DNA from: Chloroflexota bacterium | GTDB lineage: Bacteria; Chloroflexota; Anaerolineae; Anaerolineales; UBA11579 | Length of the DNA: 64,000 nt | Direction of reading: 5' to 3' | NCBI GenBank assembly: GCA_016191875.1 | Contig: JACPVG010000032.1 | Location: 1-64,000, forward strand | In this document: piece by piece, positions 27,996 to 35,695 of the stretch | Position numbering within the stretch: the first letter of the stretch is position 1 | Layout of the letters: every line of letters starts with the position of its first letter | Made by a program: the position numbers and the translations under genes | Notes under the pieces: model-generated | The model's database searches: none | Told to the model about the DNA's origin: nothing | What the model saw: the letters and a program-made list of their open reading frames with translations, nothing else

Positions 27996-29174
27996 ATGCG
28001 CTGGCTCCTGGTCCTTAGCCTGTTCTGGAATGGCGCATCCTTTTGGACGCGCCAGACCGGCATCGAATTGACCGACGTGCGCGTCCGGCATGCTTTCGGG
28101 GAATGGATCGAGTTCCAGGCCCAGGTCCGCCCTGACCTGCCGCTTGCAGAGGCCCAGATCGTCATTTCCAGTCAGGCGGCCGCCGGGTCTCAGGTGCTGG
28201 ATGTCGCCGTGGAACCAGGCAACCACCTGATTACGGTCTATGACCTCTCCCAACAGAACTGGATCAAATCCTTCGCCACGATTCGCTACCGCTATATGCT
28301 CACGTTCCGATCCGGAGAACGCATCGAAAGCCAGGAATTCACCTACGTGTATTCCGATAACCGCTTCACCTGGCAATCGCTGGCGCCCGCCCCAAATCTC
28401 TCGATTAATTGGGTGCAGGGTGACCTGGCCTTCGGGCAATCTCTGGCAGACACCGCCCAACTTGGCATCGAGCGATTCGCCCAATCGGCGAACTTCACTC
28501 AGCGCGAGCCCATCGCCCTCTACATCTACCCGGACCCCGTCGCCCTCCAATCCGCCCTGAACCTCGGCACGGATCTCTCGGCCGTCGGGCACGCCGCCGG
28601 GGAAGCCGGCCTGGCCTGGGCGGCGGTGGCCGCCGGCCCCGAACAGAACCTGGAAATGGAAAGCCAGATTCCTCACGAGTTGGCGCACGTCCTGCTTTAT
28701 CAATCCGTCGGGGCGAATTACGGCCGCATCCCGGCCTGGCTCAACGAGGGACTGGCCTCGGCGGTCGAACTCTATCCCAACCCGGATTACGCCCTCGTCA
28801 TTAGCCGGGCGCGCGAGCGGAACGCCCTTTTCACATTCGAGAGTCTGTGCGGGGGTTTTCCGCAGGATGCTGCCGGAGCGATTCTGGCCTATGCCCAATC
28901 GGATTCATTCATCCGTTACATCCTGGAATCCTATGGGCCGGTCGGACTGCAAGACATGATTCTGTCCTATGCCAATGGCGCGGCTTGCGATGAAGGCCCC
29001 CAGCCGGCCACCGGCTACACGCTCGCGCAATTGGAATCCCGCTGGCGGCGGACCGAACTGAACGACAGCACAACCGCGCTCGCTCTGGATGTGTTGATCC
29101 CCTGGGTCCTGTTCGGGACGCTGTTTCTGCTCGCCCCCCTGGTCGGCATCCTCCGCCATCTTCGAAAGGCGTAA
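27996..29174 (+). CDS. Membrane-anchored gluzincin peptidase, MA-like
   Basis: A 392-residue protein with a short N-terminal hydrophobic signal (WLLVLSLFWNGASFW), an extracellular beta-rich region, a peptidase MA-like domain with the zinc motif HELAH near residue 229 and the downstream glutamate in AWLNEGLASAVE, and a C-terminal membrane helix (VLIPWVLFGTLFLLAPLVGIL) followed by basic residues. This arrangement suggests a peptidase held on the outer face of the membrane; the substrate is unknown. It begins one base after the AEC gene stop. The gap to acyP is two bases. Confidence 0.88.
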   Translation: MRWLLVLSLFWNGASFWTRQTGIELTDVRVRHAFGEWIEFQAQVRPDLPLAEAQIVISSQAAAGSQVLDVAVEPGNHLITVYDLSQQNWIKSFATIRYRYMLTFRSGERIESQEFTYVYSDNRFTWQSLAPAPNLSINWVQGDLAFGQSLADTAQLGIERFAQSANFTQREPIALYIYPDPVALQSALNLGTDLSAVGHAAGEAGLAWAAVAAGPEQNLEMESQIPHELAHVLLYQSVGANYGRIPAWLNEGLASAVELYPNPDYALVISRARERNALFTFESLCGGFPQDAAGAILAYAQSDSFIRYILESYGPVGLQDMILSYANGAACDEGPQPATGYTLAQLESRWRRTELNDSTTALALDVLIPWVLFGTLFLLAPLVGILRHLRKA

Positions 29175-29176
29175 GT

Positions 29177-29461
29177 ATGGAACTGCACCGCATTCATGCC
29201 GTCGTACATGGCCGTGTCCAGGCGGTTGGCTTCAGGTTTTTTGTGAATCAGTTCGCCGCGACCCTCGGGCTTTCAGGCTGGGTGCGCAACCGCGTTGACG
29301 GGTCGGTCGAACTCGTCGCTGAGGGCGATAAAGCATCGCTCGAACGGCTGCTGGCGCTGGTGGGGCAGGGCCCGCCCAGTGCCCGCGTCGAACGGGTGGA
29401 TGCAGAGTGGCAGGCCGCCACCGGCGAACACACCGGGTTCAGCGCCCGCCCAACAGCCTGA
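29177..29461 (+). CDS. acyP: Acylphosphatase
   Basis: A 94-residue enzyme that hydrolyses carboxyl-phosphate bonds in acyl phosphates. The phosphate loop VHGRVQAVGFRFFV carries the essential Arg, and the second signature GWVRNRVDGSVELVAEG carries the catalytic Asn. Length and layout are standard. It is the last gene of the rseP unit and is followed by a palindromic terminator shared with the convergent M23 gene. Confidence 0.97.
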   Translation: MELHRIHAVVHGRVQAVGFRFFVNQFAATLGLSGWVRNRVDGSVELVAEGDKASLERLLALVGQGPPSARVERVDAEWQAATGEHTGFSARPTA

Positions 29462-29487
29462 CTTCTGCGTGTTCGCAGCCGCGCCAA

Positions 29488-29512
29488 ACAAAAAGGCGGC
29501 GAATTCGCCGCC
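29488..29512 (-). terminator. Terminator between acyP and the convergent M23 gene
   Basis: A perfect 18-nt palindrome GGCGGCGAATTCGCCGCC (29495-29512) is followed on the minus strand by TTTTTGTTTG. It terminates the M23 operon and may also stop the acyP unit. Confidence 0.8.
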
Positions 29513-29553
29513 CAGGCGCTTCGGTTAGGATCGCGGTCCTCACAGACCGTCAC

Positions 29554-31233
29554 TCAAAACTCGCGCTTACCAATCTGGATCGGGATGCGGGTCAACTGAC
29601 CATCTTCATGCCGCCATTGCATGTTATCGTACCCCTTGGGTGACGAGAGAATCTGGCTGAAGGCTGCGGCGATGCCGGTCCCTCTTCGCAGCCCTTCGTA
29701 GAACGTGACGTACTGATTGCCCTTGACGTACAGGTTGGTCATCACATTCACGTTTCCAAACTCAGTGATGATGATAAGTTTGTCCGGGTATCGCAGCCTG
29801 ACCGCCTGCCAGAAGGCTCCGTGGTCGACCGAATCCATTTCCGCCTCCGTGCTCCAAAAACAATTCGCCCCGAGCCAATCGGCGTTATGGATAGCCTCGT
29901 CCGCCTGCTCCAAAAAGGTGGCCGCGTCCAGGCGTTGGCCTTCCACCTGCCCGCCCGGCGAGACGCCCGGAAACCCGAATTTCACTTCCGGGAATGAATC
30001 GCGCAGCATCCCTATCACATCCAGCCACCAACGGGCGAAGCCTCCTCCGGAATGCCACGAGGTGTTCCAGCCATAGGCGTGCAGGTTCGGCGACTGCTGG
30101 ATCTCGAAATACTGCACGCCCTCCTTGTACAGGCGGCTCACGTGCAGGCGCATTCGTGACACCCATTCCGAGGCTGTGATGGCCGAACTACCGATATCCA
30201 ACGCGACCCTCGCCATAATGAACATGTCCGGTTTCAACTGCCGCAGTCGGTTGATGACCGACGAACTGGTATTCTCCTGGATCTTGACCGCCTCCACTCG
30301 GGCAGTCTGCAGCGCTTCAAAGTCGGCCTCCTGCATAGTGCCGTCTTCGCGCAGATTCACGCCCACCAGGCAGTCGCCCTGCCATGCGGGCTGGGCGACC
30401 GGCGCGCCTTTCTTCACCGCCGCCTCGGTCAGGCTTTTCTCGTCCTCGGGCCAGTAGAGGAAGGGCGTCGGGTCGATCACGTCGCCCTGGAATTGCGTCT
30501 CCTTGCGGGCGGTCGCGCCGTCTTTCTTGAGCGTCAGATGCAGGTGCGAGCCGCTCGAATTGCCGGTCGAATCCGCCTTCCCGATCAACTGCCCGGCCCT
30601 CACTTTATTGCCTTGCGAAACCAGCAGGCTCGCCAGGTGAGCATATACCGTGCGGTAACCGCCCGGATGCTGGATGCGGATATGCCGGCCATAGGCGTGT
30701 GTGTCGGTCTCCTGCATCACATAGTACACGTCACCATCTGCCGCCGCATAGACGTTCGTATTCATCGGGGCGCGGATATCCACGCCCTCGTGGCCGGGCA
30801 GCCCCCACTTGCTGTAGATCTCTGGGTTGGCGCCAAAGGCCTGTGTGATCACGCGGTAGTCGGTTGGCCAGCGCAGGCGAAAGGGCGCTTCTTCGCCGGG
30901 CGGCGGCGCGGATTCTTCGTCCGGCGCCGCTGGGAGGCCAAACCGCTGCCCGCTCTCCACTCTTGCCAGCAATACCTGCTCAAGGTCCAGTGGTCCGATC
31001 GCCTGGATGCCGTCCAGTTTGGCCTGCGGGAATCGCGCCGCCAGCCACTCTAGGATATCACCCTGGTCCGGGTAAGCGCCCGACGCTATGACTACCGACA
31101 CGTTGTCATTCCGGCCTGCCCGCACCGGGTCCGGGGTGATGTTCACGCCGAAGGTCAGTACATACACGCGCGCCGCCCGTACCCACTGGTAGTAATCCTT
31201 TTCCGGCAGCAACAGGATGTGGCTTTCGGCCAT
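29554..31233 (-). CDS. M23 peptidase with C-terminal glycosidase-like TIM-barrel domain
   Basis: A 559-residue protein in three parts. Residues 1-105 are a domain shared with the next upstream gene, beginning MAESHILLLPEKDYYQWVRA. Residues about 130-270 are an M23 (LytM-type) endopeptidase domain, with zinc ligands in GHEGVDIRAP and the HxH of SGSHLHLTL. Residues about 285-555 look like a (beta/alpha)8 barrel of the cellulase-like clan, with ITEFGN carrying a candidate nucleophile Glu. M23 enzymes cut peptide cross-links in cell walls. No signal peptide is visible, which is unusual. The gene follows its shorter paralogue by 23 bases and ends at a strong terminator. Confidence 0.85.
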   Translation of the reverse strand: MAESHILLLPEKDYYQWVRAARVYVLTFGVNITPDPVRAGRNDNVSVVIASGAYPDQGDILEWLAARFPQAKLDGIQAIGPLDLEQVLLARVESGQRFGLPAAPDEESAPPPGEEAPFRLRWPTDYRVITQAFGANPEIYSKWGLPGHEGVDIRAPMNTNVYAAADGDVYYVMQETDTHAYGRHIRIQHPGGYRTVYAHLASLLVSQGNKVRAGQLIGKADSTGNSSGSHLHLTLKKDGATARKETQFQGDVIDPTPFLYWPEDEKSLTEAAVKKGAPVAQPAWQGDCLVGVNLREDGTMQEADFEALQTARVEAVKIQENTSSSVINRLRQLKPDMFIMARVALDIGSSAITASEWVSRMRLHVSRLYKEGVQYFEIQQSPNLHAYGWNTSWHSGGGFARWWLDVIGMLRDSFPEVKFGFPGVSPGGQVEGQRLDAATFLEQADEAIHNADWLGANCFWSTEAEMDSVDHGAFWQAVRLRYPDKLIIITEFGNVNVMTNLYVKGNQYVTFYEGLRRGTGIAAAFSQILSSPKGYDNMQWRHEDGQLTRIPIQIGKREF

Positions 31234-31256
31234 GGTTCGGCTCCTCTTCCGGCGGG

Positions 31257-32087
31257 CTACTTATCCGGGTAGATCAGGAACGGCGTCGGGTCGATCACAT
31301 CGCCCAAGAACTTGGTTTCCTTGCGGGCGGTGGCGCCGTCTTTCTTGAGCGTCAGATGCAGGTGCGAGCCGGTCGAATTGCCGGTCGAATCCGCTTTGCC
31401 GATCATCTGCTTGGCCTTCACCTTTTCGCCCACCTGCACCAGCGTCTGCGCCAGATGGGCATACACCGTCCGGTAGCCGTCCTTATGCAGGATGCGGACG
31501 TGCTTGCCATACGGATGCACATCCGGGTTGTTTTCCACGGCAAACACGGTCCCTTCATAGCCGCCATAGATATTGGTGTTCATCGGGGCGCGGATATCCA
31601 CGCCCTCATGGCCCGGCAGCCCCCACTTGCTGTAGATCTCTGGGTTGGCGCCAAAGGCCTGCGTGATGACGGCATAGTCAGTCGGCCAGTACAGCTTGAA
31701 GGCCCCATCATCAGCCGGCGTAGAAGTTGTCGACGTTGTTGTGGACGTCGTGGTCGTCGATGTCGTGGTTGAACTTGTGACGACCGCCGCGCCATATCGC
31801 TCCCCGGAAGCAACTCGCGCCTGCAAGGTAGATTCCAGCTCCTCCGGGAAATTAATTCGAACGGGATCGATGCGGGCGCTGGCAAAGCGCGCCTTCAGCC
31901 AGGCCTCGATATCGCCCTGCTCCGGATAGCCGTTCGGCGAGATTCCCACCGTGATGTTCATGAACTCCCCCGCTTTCACCGGGTCGGGTGTGGTGTTAAC
32001 CCCAAAAGCTAGCACGTAGGCCCGCGTCGCCCGCACCCACTGGAAGTAATCCGCCTGCGGGAGCAGAATGATATGACTCTCAGCCAT
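31257..32087 (-). CDS. M23 peptidase with unknown N-terminal domain
   Basis: A 276-residue paralogue of the downstream gene. It has the same N-terminal domain of about 100 residues (MAESHIILLPQADYFQWVRA), a low-complexity Ser/Thr linker of about 20 residues near position 105-125, and an M23 domain with GHEGVDIRAP and SGSHLHLTL. The M23 parts of the two proteins share long identical runs, for example TQAFGANPEIYSKWGLPGHE, and so arose by a tandem duplication. The C-terminal barrel is absent here. No signal peptide or lipobox is present, so export, if any, is by an unrecognised route. It lies 39 bases after radC on the same strand. Confidence 0.88.
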   Translation of the reverse strand: MAESHIILLPQADYFQWVRATRAYVLAFGVNTTPDPVKAGEFMNITVGISPNGYPEQGDIEAWLKARFASARIDPVRINFPEELESTLQARVASGERYGAAVVTSSTTTSTTTTSTTTSTTSTPADDGAFKLYWPTDYAVITQAFGANPEIYSKWGLPGHEGVDIRAPMNTNIYGGYEGTVFAVENNPDVHPYGKHVRILHKDGYRTVYAHLAQTLVQVGEKVKAKQMIGKADSTGNSTGSHLHLTLKKDGATARKETKFLGDVIDPTPFLIYPDK

Positions 32088-32126
32088 CCAGTTCTCCTAT
32101 CCTTTCGAATTCAGCCTGCGCCAGCC

Positions 32127-32825
32127 TCAGAAACCCAGGCTGCGTTCTTTCATGGAAACGTATCGGCCCTGGCCAATGACCAGATGATCCAGTACTTCGA
32201 TGTCGAGCAGTTTCCCGGCCTCCACCATCGCGCGCGTTACGGTCACGTCATCCGGGCTGGGAGTTGGGTCGCCGCTGGGGTGATTATGCACTACCAGGAT
32301 GCTGGCCGCATTGCGACGCACCGCCGGTTTGAAGATCTCGCCGACTCGCACCAGCGAGGAGTTAAGCGAACCGTGATAGACCTCTACGATGTCCTGGACG
32401 CGGTTGCGGGTGTCCAGGAGCATCACGCGCAGATGTTCCTGTTCGAGCGAACCCATTTCAATCATCACCAGCGCCGCCGCATCCGCCGGGGCGTGGATGG
32501 TCGGTTTTTCATCCGGGGCCTCCAGCGCCAGCCGGCGACCCAGCTCAATGGCCGCCTTCAGCGTGGCCGCCTTGGCCTCCCCCAGGCCTTTCTCCGCCTG
32601 CACTTCTTCCATCGTCGCCCGATGGAGGCCGTGCAGTCCGCCGAAGGTGTGGAGCAGGCGTTGGCCCACCTGCACCGCGTTCTCGCCGCGCACGCCCACC
32701 CGCAACAGGATCGCCAGCAGCTCAGCCGTGTTCAGCGCCTGCGGGCCCAGGCGCGCCAGCCGTTCGCGCGGGCGTTCGGAGACCGCCAGATCCGTGATTC
32801 GGTAGGTCGGACGTCGTTCATCCAA
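32127..32825 (-). CDS. radC: RadC/JAB-domain DNA-repair-associated protein
   Basis: A 232-residue protein with an N-terminal helix-hairpin-helix-like region ([20 protein letters not shown] to [19 protein letters not shown]) and a C-terminal JAB/MPN metalloprotease-like domain with the zinc motif [16 protein letters not shown]. Despite its name the role of RadC in repair is not established; it is a common genomic neighbour of repair genes. The only possible start is TTG 32825, since a TGA precedes it in frame; a GGAG lies 11 bases upstream. Its promoter is at 32877-32905. It may lead an operon with the two M23 genes. Confidence 0.95.
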   Translation of the reverse strand: MDERRPTYRITDLAVSERPRERLARLGPQALNTAELLAILLRVGVRGENAVQVGQRLLHTFGGLHGLHRATMEEVQAEKGLGEAKAATLKAAIELGRRLALEAPDEKPTIHAPADAAALVMIEMGSLEQEHLRVMLLDTRNRVQDIVEVYHGSLNSSLVRVGEIFKPAVRRNAASILVVHNHPSGDPTPSPDDVTVTRAMVEAGKLLDIEVLDHLVIGQGRYVSMKERSLGF

Positions 32826-32876
32826 AAGAATTCAGGCTCCGCGTCTGTGCGCCATGCATTGTCGTCCGATTGCACC

Positions 32877-32905
32877 ACTATACAATAACCTCAGGGAAAC
32901 GGCAA
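32877..32905 (-). promoter_or_regulatory. radC promoter with overlapping inverted repeat
   Basis: On the minus strand, TTGCCG (32905-32900), a 17-bp spacer and TATAGT (32882-32877). An 8-bp perfect inverted repeat CGGCAAGC (32900-32907) / GCTTGCCG (32922-32929) covers the -35 box and could be an operator or a hairpin. Confidence 0.6.
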
Positions 32906-32972
32906 GCAAGGGCGGCTGCGCGCTTGCCGCGCCTCTTTCTGCGATTCCCCACACGAAAATACCCGTTTTTTG

Positions 32973-33105
32973 AGTAGCCCGCCAAGTGTCTTTTTGCAAA
33001 GGACTTCGACTTTTCAGCGTGACACTCCTCGTAAGATGCCTTTGGGCTACTTTAATAGTTGGCCGCTGTTCCTCTCCGACCGAATTTAAAACTCTTACGG
33101 CCAAC
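32973..33105 (+). ncRNA. Structured intergenic element, copy B (candidate noncoding RNA)
   Basis: An outer stem AGTAGCCC (32973-32980) pairs with GGGCTACT (33044-33051), closing 79 nt. A 6-nt linker TTAATA follows, then a hairpin GTTGGCCG (33058-33065) / CGGCCAAC (33098-33105), then TACAT. Inside the 79-nt unit a further 6-bp stem AGTGTC/GACACT is possible. It matches copy A at 23676 in layout and lengths while the inner sequence differs. It lies between the divergent promoters of radC and the lytic transglycosylase gene and overlaps neither. The rest of this 431-bp gap holds those promoters and a short AGAGA/TCTCT repeat near 33126. Confidence 0.5.
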
Positions 33106-33220
33106 TACATTGCGCTCTGGGCATTAGAGAAATCTCTCTCTCTTTTCCTCATCCCGGCAGGCTGCCACCTGATAAAGATTCTCAAGTTTCCAGGGCTGCA
33201 TACATCCTACGTGCGTTGGA

Positions 33221-33249
33221 TTGACACCCCCTGCCCCTCACGGTATAGT
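33221..33249 (+). promoter_or_regulatory. Near-consensus promoter of the lytic transglycosylase gene, leaderless type
   Basis: Perfect TTGACA (33221-33226), a 17-bp spacer and TATAGT (33244-33249), with only 7 bases to ATG 33257. The expected transcription start coincides with the start codon. Confidence 0.75.
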
Positions 33250-33256
33250 GCCGAAG

Positions 33257-35680
33257 ATGTCCAAAAGAACGCTCTCCATGCTGCTCCCGGTATGCGCACT
33301 GGCGGTTGTTTCGCTGGCCTGCAACCTGGAGCGCGTCCTGAATCCTGCTCTGCCAACCTACACCCCTTCGCCGCTTCCGGTGGTATCGGCCGGCCCCAGC
33401 GCCACTCCCGCGCCCACGCCTATCGCAACGCCCGAGCCCGGCCTGCGCGTCGAGGCTGGCGACCGCGCCCTCTTCTACGGCGATTGGGATCAGGCGCTCA
33501 TCCATTACCAGACCGCCCTCGAGCAGAACAGCGACCCCGGAATCCAGAGCGCAGCTTGGCTTGGCATTGCCCGAGCGCGCTTCGCAGCCGGTGACCCGCA
33601 GGCCGCGCTGGACGCCATTAACGGCCTGCTGGCACAGTACCCGGAAAGCCCACAGCGCGGGCTGGCTTTCTTCCTTGCAGGCGAAGCCTACTCGGCCCTT
33701 GGCCGCCACCGCGAAGCTGCTCTGGCCTATGGCGAGTACCTTGCCGCTCGTCCCGGCCTGGCCGAAGTCTACGTCTACGAACGCATCGGTGACGCCCTGG
33801 CCGCAGCCGGCAGCCACCAGGAAGCCATTGGGGCTTACCTTCAGGCCCTGCAATCACCTCACATCAGCGATTGGACGCACCTCAACATCAAGATCGGCGA
33901 CGCCTATCTGGCGCAGGGTGATCCGGCCACCGCCCTGGTCACGTATCAGGACGTCATCAACCAGACCGGCAATGACTACCGCAAAGCGAATGCCCTCTAC
34001 AAGATCGGCAGCATCCTGCTCGCCCAGGGGGACCCGGCCGGCGGTTATGCCGCCTTTCATCAGGCGGTTCAGAACTACCCGCTGGCCTACGATGCTTATC
34101 TGGCCCTGGTCGTTCTTGTGGAGGACGACCAGCCGGTGGACGAGTTTCAACGCGGCCTGGTGAACTATTTTGCCGGGCAATATGGGCTCGCCATCGCCGC
34201 CTTCGACCGCTTCCTGCAACAGAATCGCGAGTCCCACGATGACCGCGCCCATCACTACATTGGCCTGTCCTATCAGGCGCTCGGGCAGTACGCCGATGCC
34301 ATCGCCGAATGGGAAGAACTCCTGCGCGACCATCCCGGCGGCGAATACAGTGATGATGCCGTTGACGAAATTGGCTATACGCAGTGGATTTGGTTGGAGG
34401 AATATACAGCCGCTATCAAAACCTACACGGCTTACGTGGACGCCAACCCGGAGCATCCCCGTGCGGCCGAGTTCCTCTTCTACGCCGGGCGCATCGCCGA
34501 ACGCAACAACGACTTGCGCCAGGCCGCATCGCTCTGGCAGCGGCTCGGCAGCCGCTATTCCACCTCCGAGTACGGGCCGGAGGGCTTCTTCCAGGCCGGC
34601 TTTGCCCTCTTCCGCCTGCGCGATTTCCCCGCCGCCCAGGCCGCCTTCCAGAGCGCCCTGAGCATCGCCCCGGGCCGCGAGGCCCAATCCCGCGCCTACT
34701 TCTGGCTGGGCAAGGCGCTCGCCGCGGCAGGCAGCCAGGCCGAGGCCCAGGGCATGTGGTCGCAGGCCCGCACCCTCGACCCGACCGGTTACTACAGCGA
34801 GCGCGCCGCCCAACTGCTGGCCGGTCAGGATCACTTTGACATTCCTGCTCCACCGGCCCTGGTGGTAGATCTCTCTGGCGAGCGCCGCGATGCAGAGAAT
34901 TGGCTGCGTATCACGTTCAACCTCCCGGCCGACACCGACCTCTCCGGCCCCGGCCCGCTGGCCGGCGACCTGCGCTTCCAGCGCGGCACCGAACTGTGGA
35001 GGCTGGGTCTCTACGAAGAGGCCCGCCTTGAGTTCGAGAACCTGCGCCTGGAAGTCGTAGGCGACGCCGCCAGCACCTTCCGGCTTGCCAACCATTTCAT
35101 CGAACTGGGCCTGTATCGCTCTGGCATTATCGCCGCCCGCCAGGTGCTCAACCTCGTCGGCTACGACGATGCCGGCACGCTCAACGCGCCGGCTTACTTC
35201 AACCATCTGCGCTTCGGCCAGTACTTCAGCGATCTCATCCAGCCTGCCGCAAGCGCCTACGGATTCGACCCGCTCTTCCTCTACAGCGTCATTCGCCAGG
35301 AAAGTCTGTTTGAAGGATTCGTCACCTCGTCAGCGGGCGCACGCGGCCTGATGCAGATCATCCCCAGTACCGGCCAATCGCTCTTCGATCGCAGCGGCTG
35401 GCCCCCGGGCTATACCGACGACGATCTCTATCGGCCTGTGGTCAGCATTACCTATGGGGTCGATTACCTTTCCCGCCAGCGCAGCGCCCTGGATGGCGAC
35501 CTGCTCGCTGCCCTGGCAGCCTACAACGGTGGGCCTGGTAATGCCGGCGCCTGGCGCAGGCTCGCCGAGGGCGACCCCGACCTGTTCGTTGAAGTGATAC
35601 GCTTTGAAGAGACCCGCAACTACATCCGCAGCATATTCGAACAATACATCATCTACAACCGGTTATACGGGGGAAACTGA
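33257..35680 (+). CDS. TPR-containing lytic transglycosylase lipoprotein
   Basis: An 807-residue predicted lipoprotein with lipobox VVSLAC, a Pro/Thr-rich spacer to about residue 55, then a long series of TPR-like repeats to about residue 630, and a C-terminal SLT domain. The SLT domain shows SVIRQESLFE with the catalytic Glu, SSAGARGLMQIIPSTG, and ALAAYNGGPGNAGAW. Such enzymes cleave peptidoglycan glycan strands with 1,6-anhydro product formation. The layout resembles Slt70-type enzymes with a helical superstructure. ATG 33257 is chosen over the in-frame ATG at 33221, which lies in the -35 box. No ribosome binding site is present, as expected for a leaderless message. Confidence 0.93.
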   Translation: MSKRTLSMLLPVCALAVVSLACNLERVLNPALPTYTPSPLPVVSAGPSATPAPTPIATPEPGLRVEAGDRALFYGDWDQALIHYQTALEQNSDPGIQSAAWLGIARARFAAGDPQAALDAINGLLAQYPESPQRGLAFFLAGEAYSALGRHREAALAYGEYLAARPGLAEVYVYERIGDALAAAGSHQEAIGAYLQALQSPHISDWTHLNIKIGDAYLAQGDPATALVTYQDVINQTGNDYRKANALYKIGSILLAQGDPAGGYAAFHQAVQNYPLAYDAYLALVVLVEDDQPVDEFQRGLVNYFAGQYGLAIAAFDRFLQQNRESHDDRAHHYIGLSYQALGQYADAIAEWEELLRDHPGGEYSDDAVDEIGYTQWIWLEEYTAAIKTYTAYVDANPEHPRAAEFLFYAGRIAERNNDLRQAASLWQRLGSRYSTSEYGPEGFFQAGFALFRLRDFPAAQAAFQSALSIAPGREAQSRAYFWLGKALAAAGSQAEAQGMWSQARTLDPTGYYSERAAQLLAGQDHFDIPAPPALVVDLSGERRDAENWLRITFNLPADTDLSGPGPLAGDLRFQRGTELWRLGLYEEARLEFENLRLEVVGDAASTFRLANHFIELGLYRSGIIAARQVLNLVGYDDAGTLNAPAYFNHLRFGQYFSDLIQPAASAYGFDPLFLYSVIRQESLFEGFVTSSAGARGLMQIIPSTGQSLFDRSGWPPGYTDDDLYRPVVSITYGVDYLSRQRSALDGDLLAALAAYNGGPGNAGAWRRLAEGDPDLFVEVIRFEETRNYIRSIFEQYIIYNRLYGGN

Positions 35681-35695
35681 ACGCCGCCGTTGTCC

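Noticed and set aside
31700-31790. Thr/Ser codon repeat in the shorter M23 gene as a possible tandem-repeat locus or CRISPR-like array.
   Set aside because: It is an in-frame low-complexity linker between two domains, with no spacers and no unit of constant length beyond codons.
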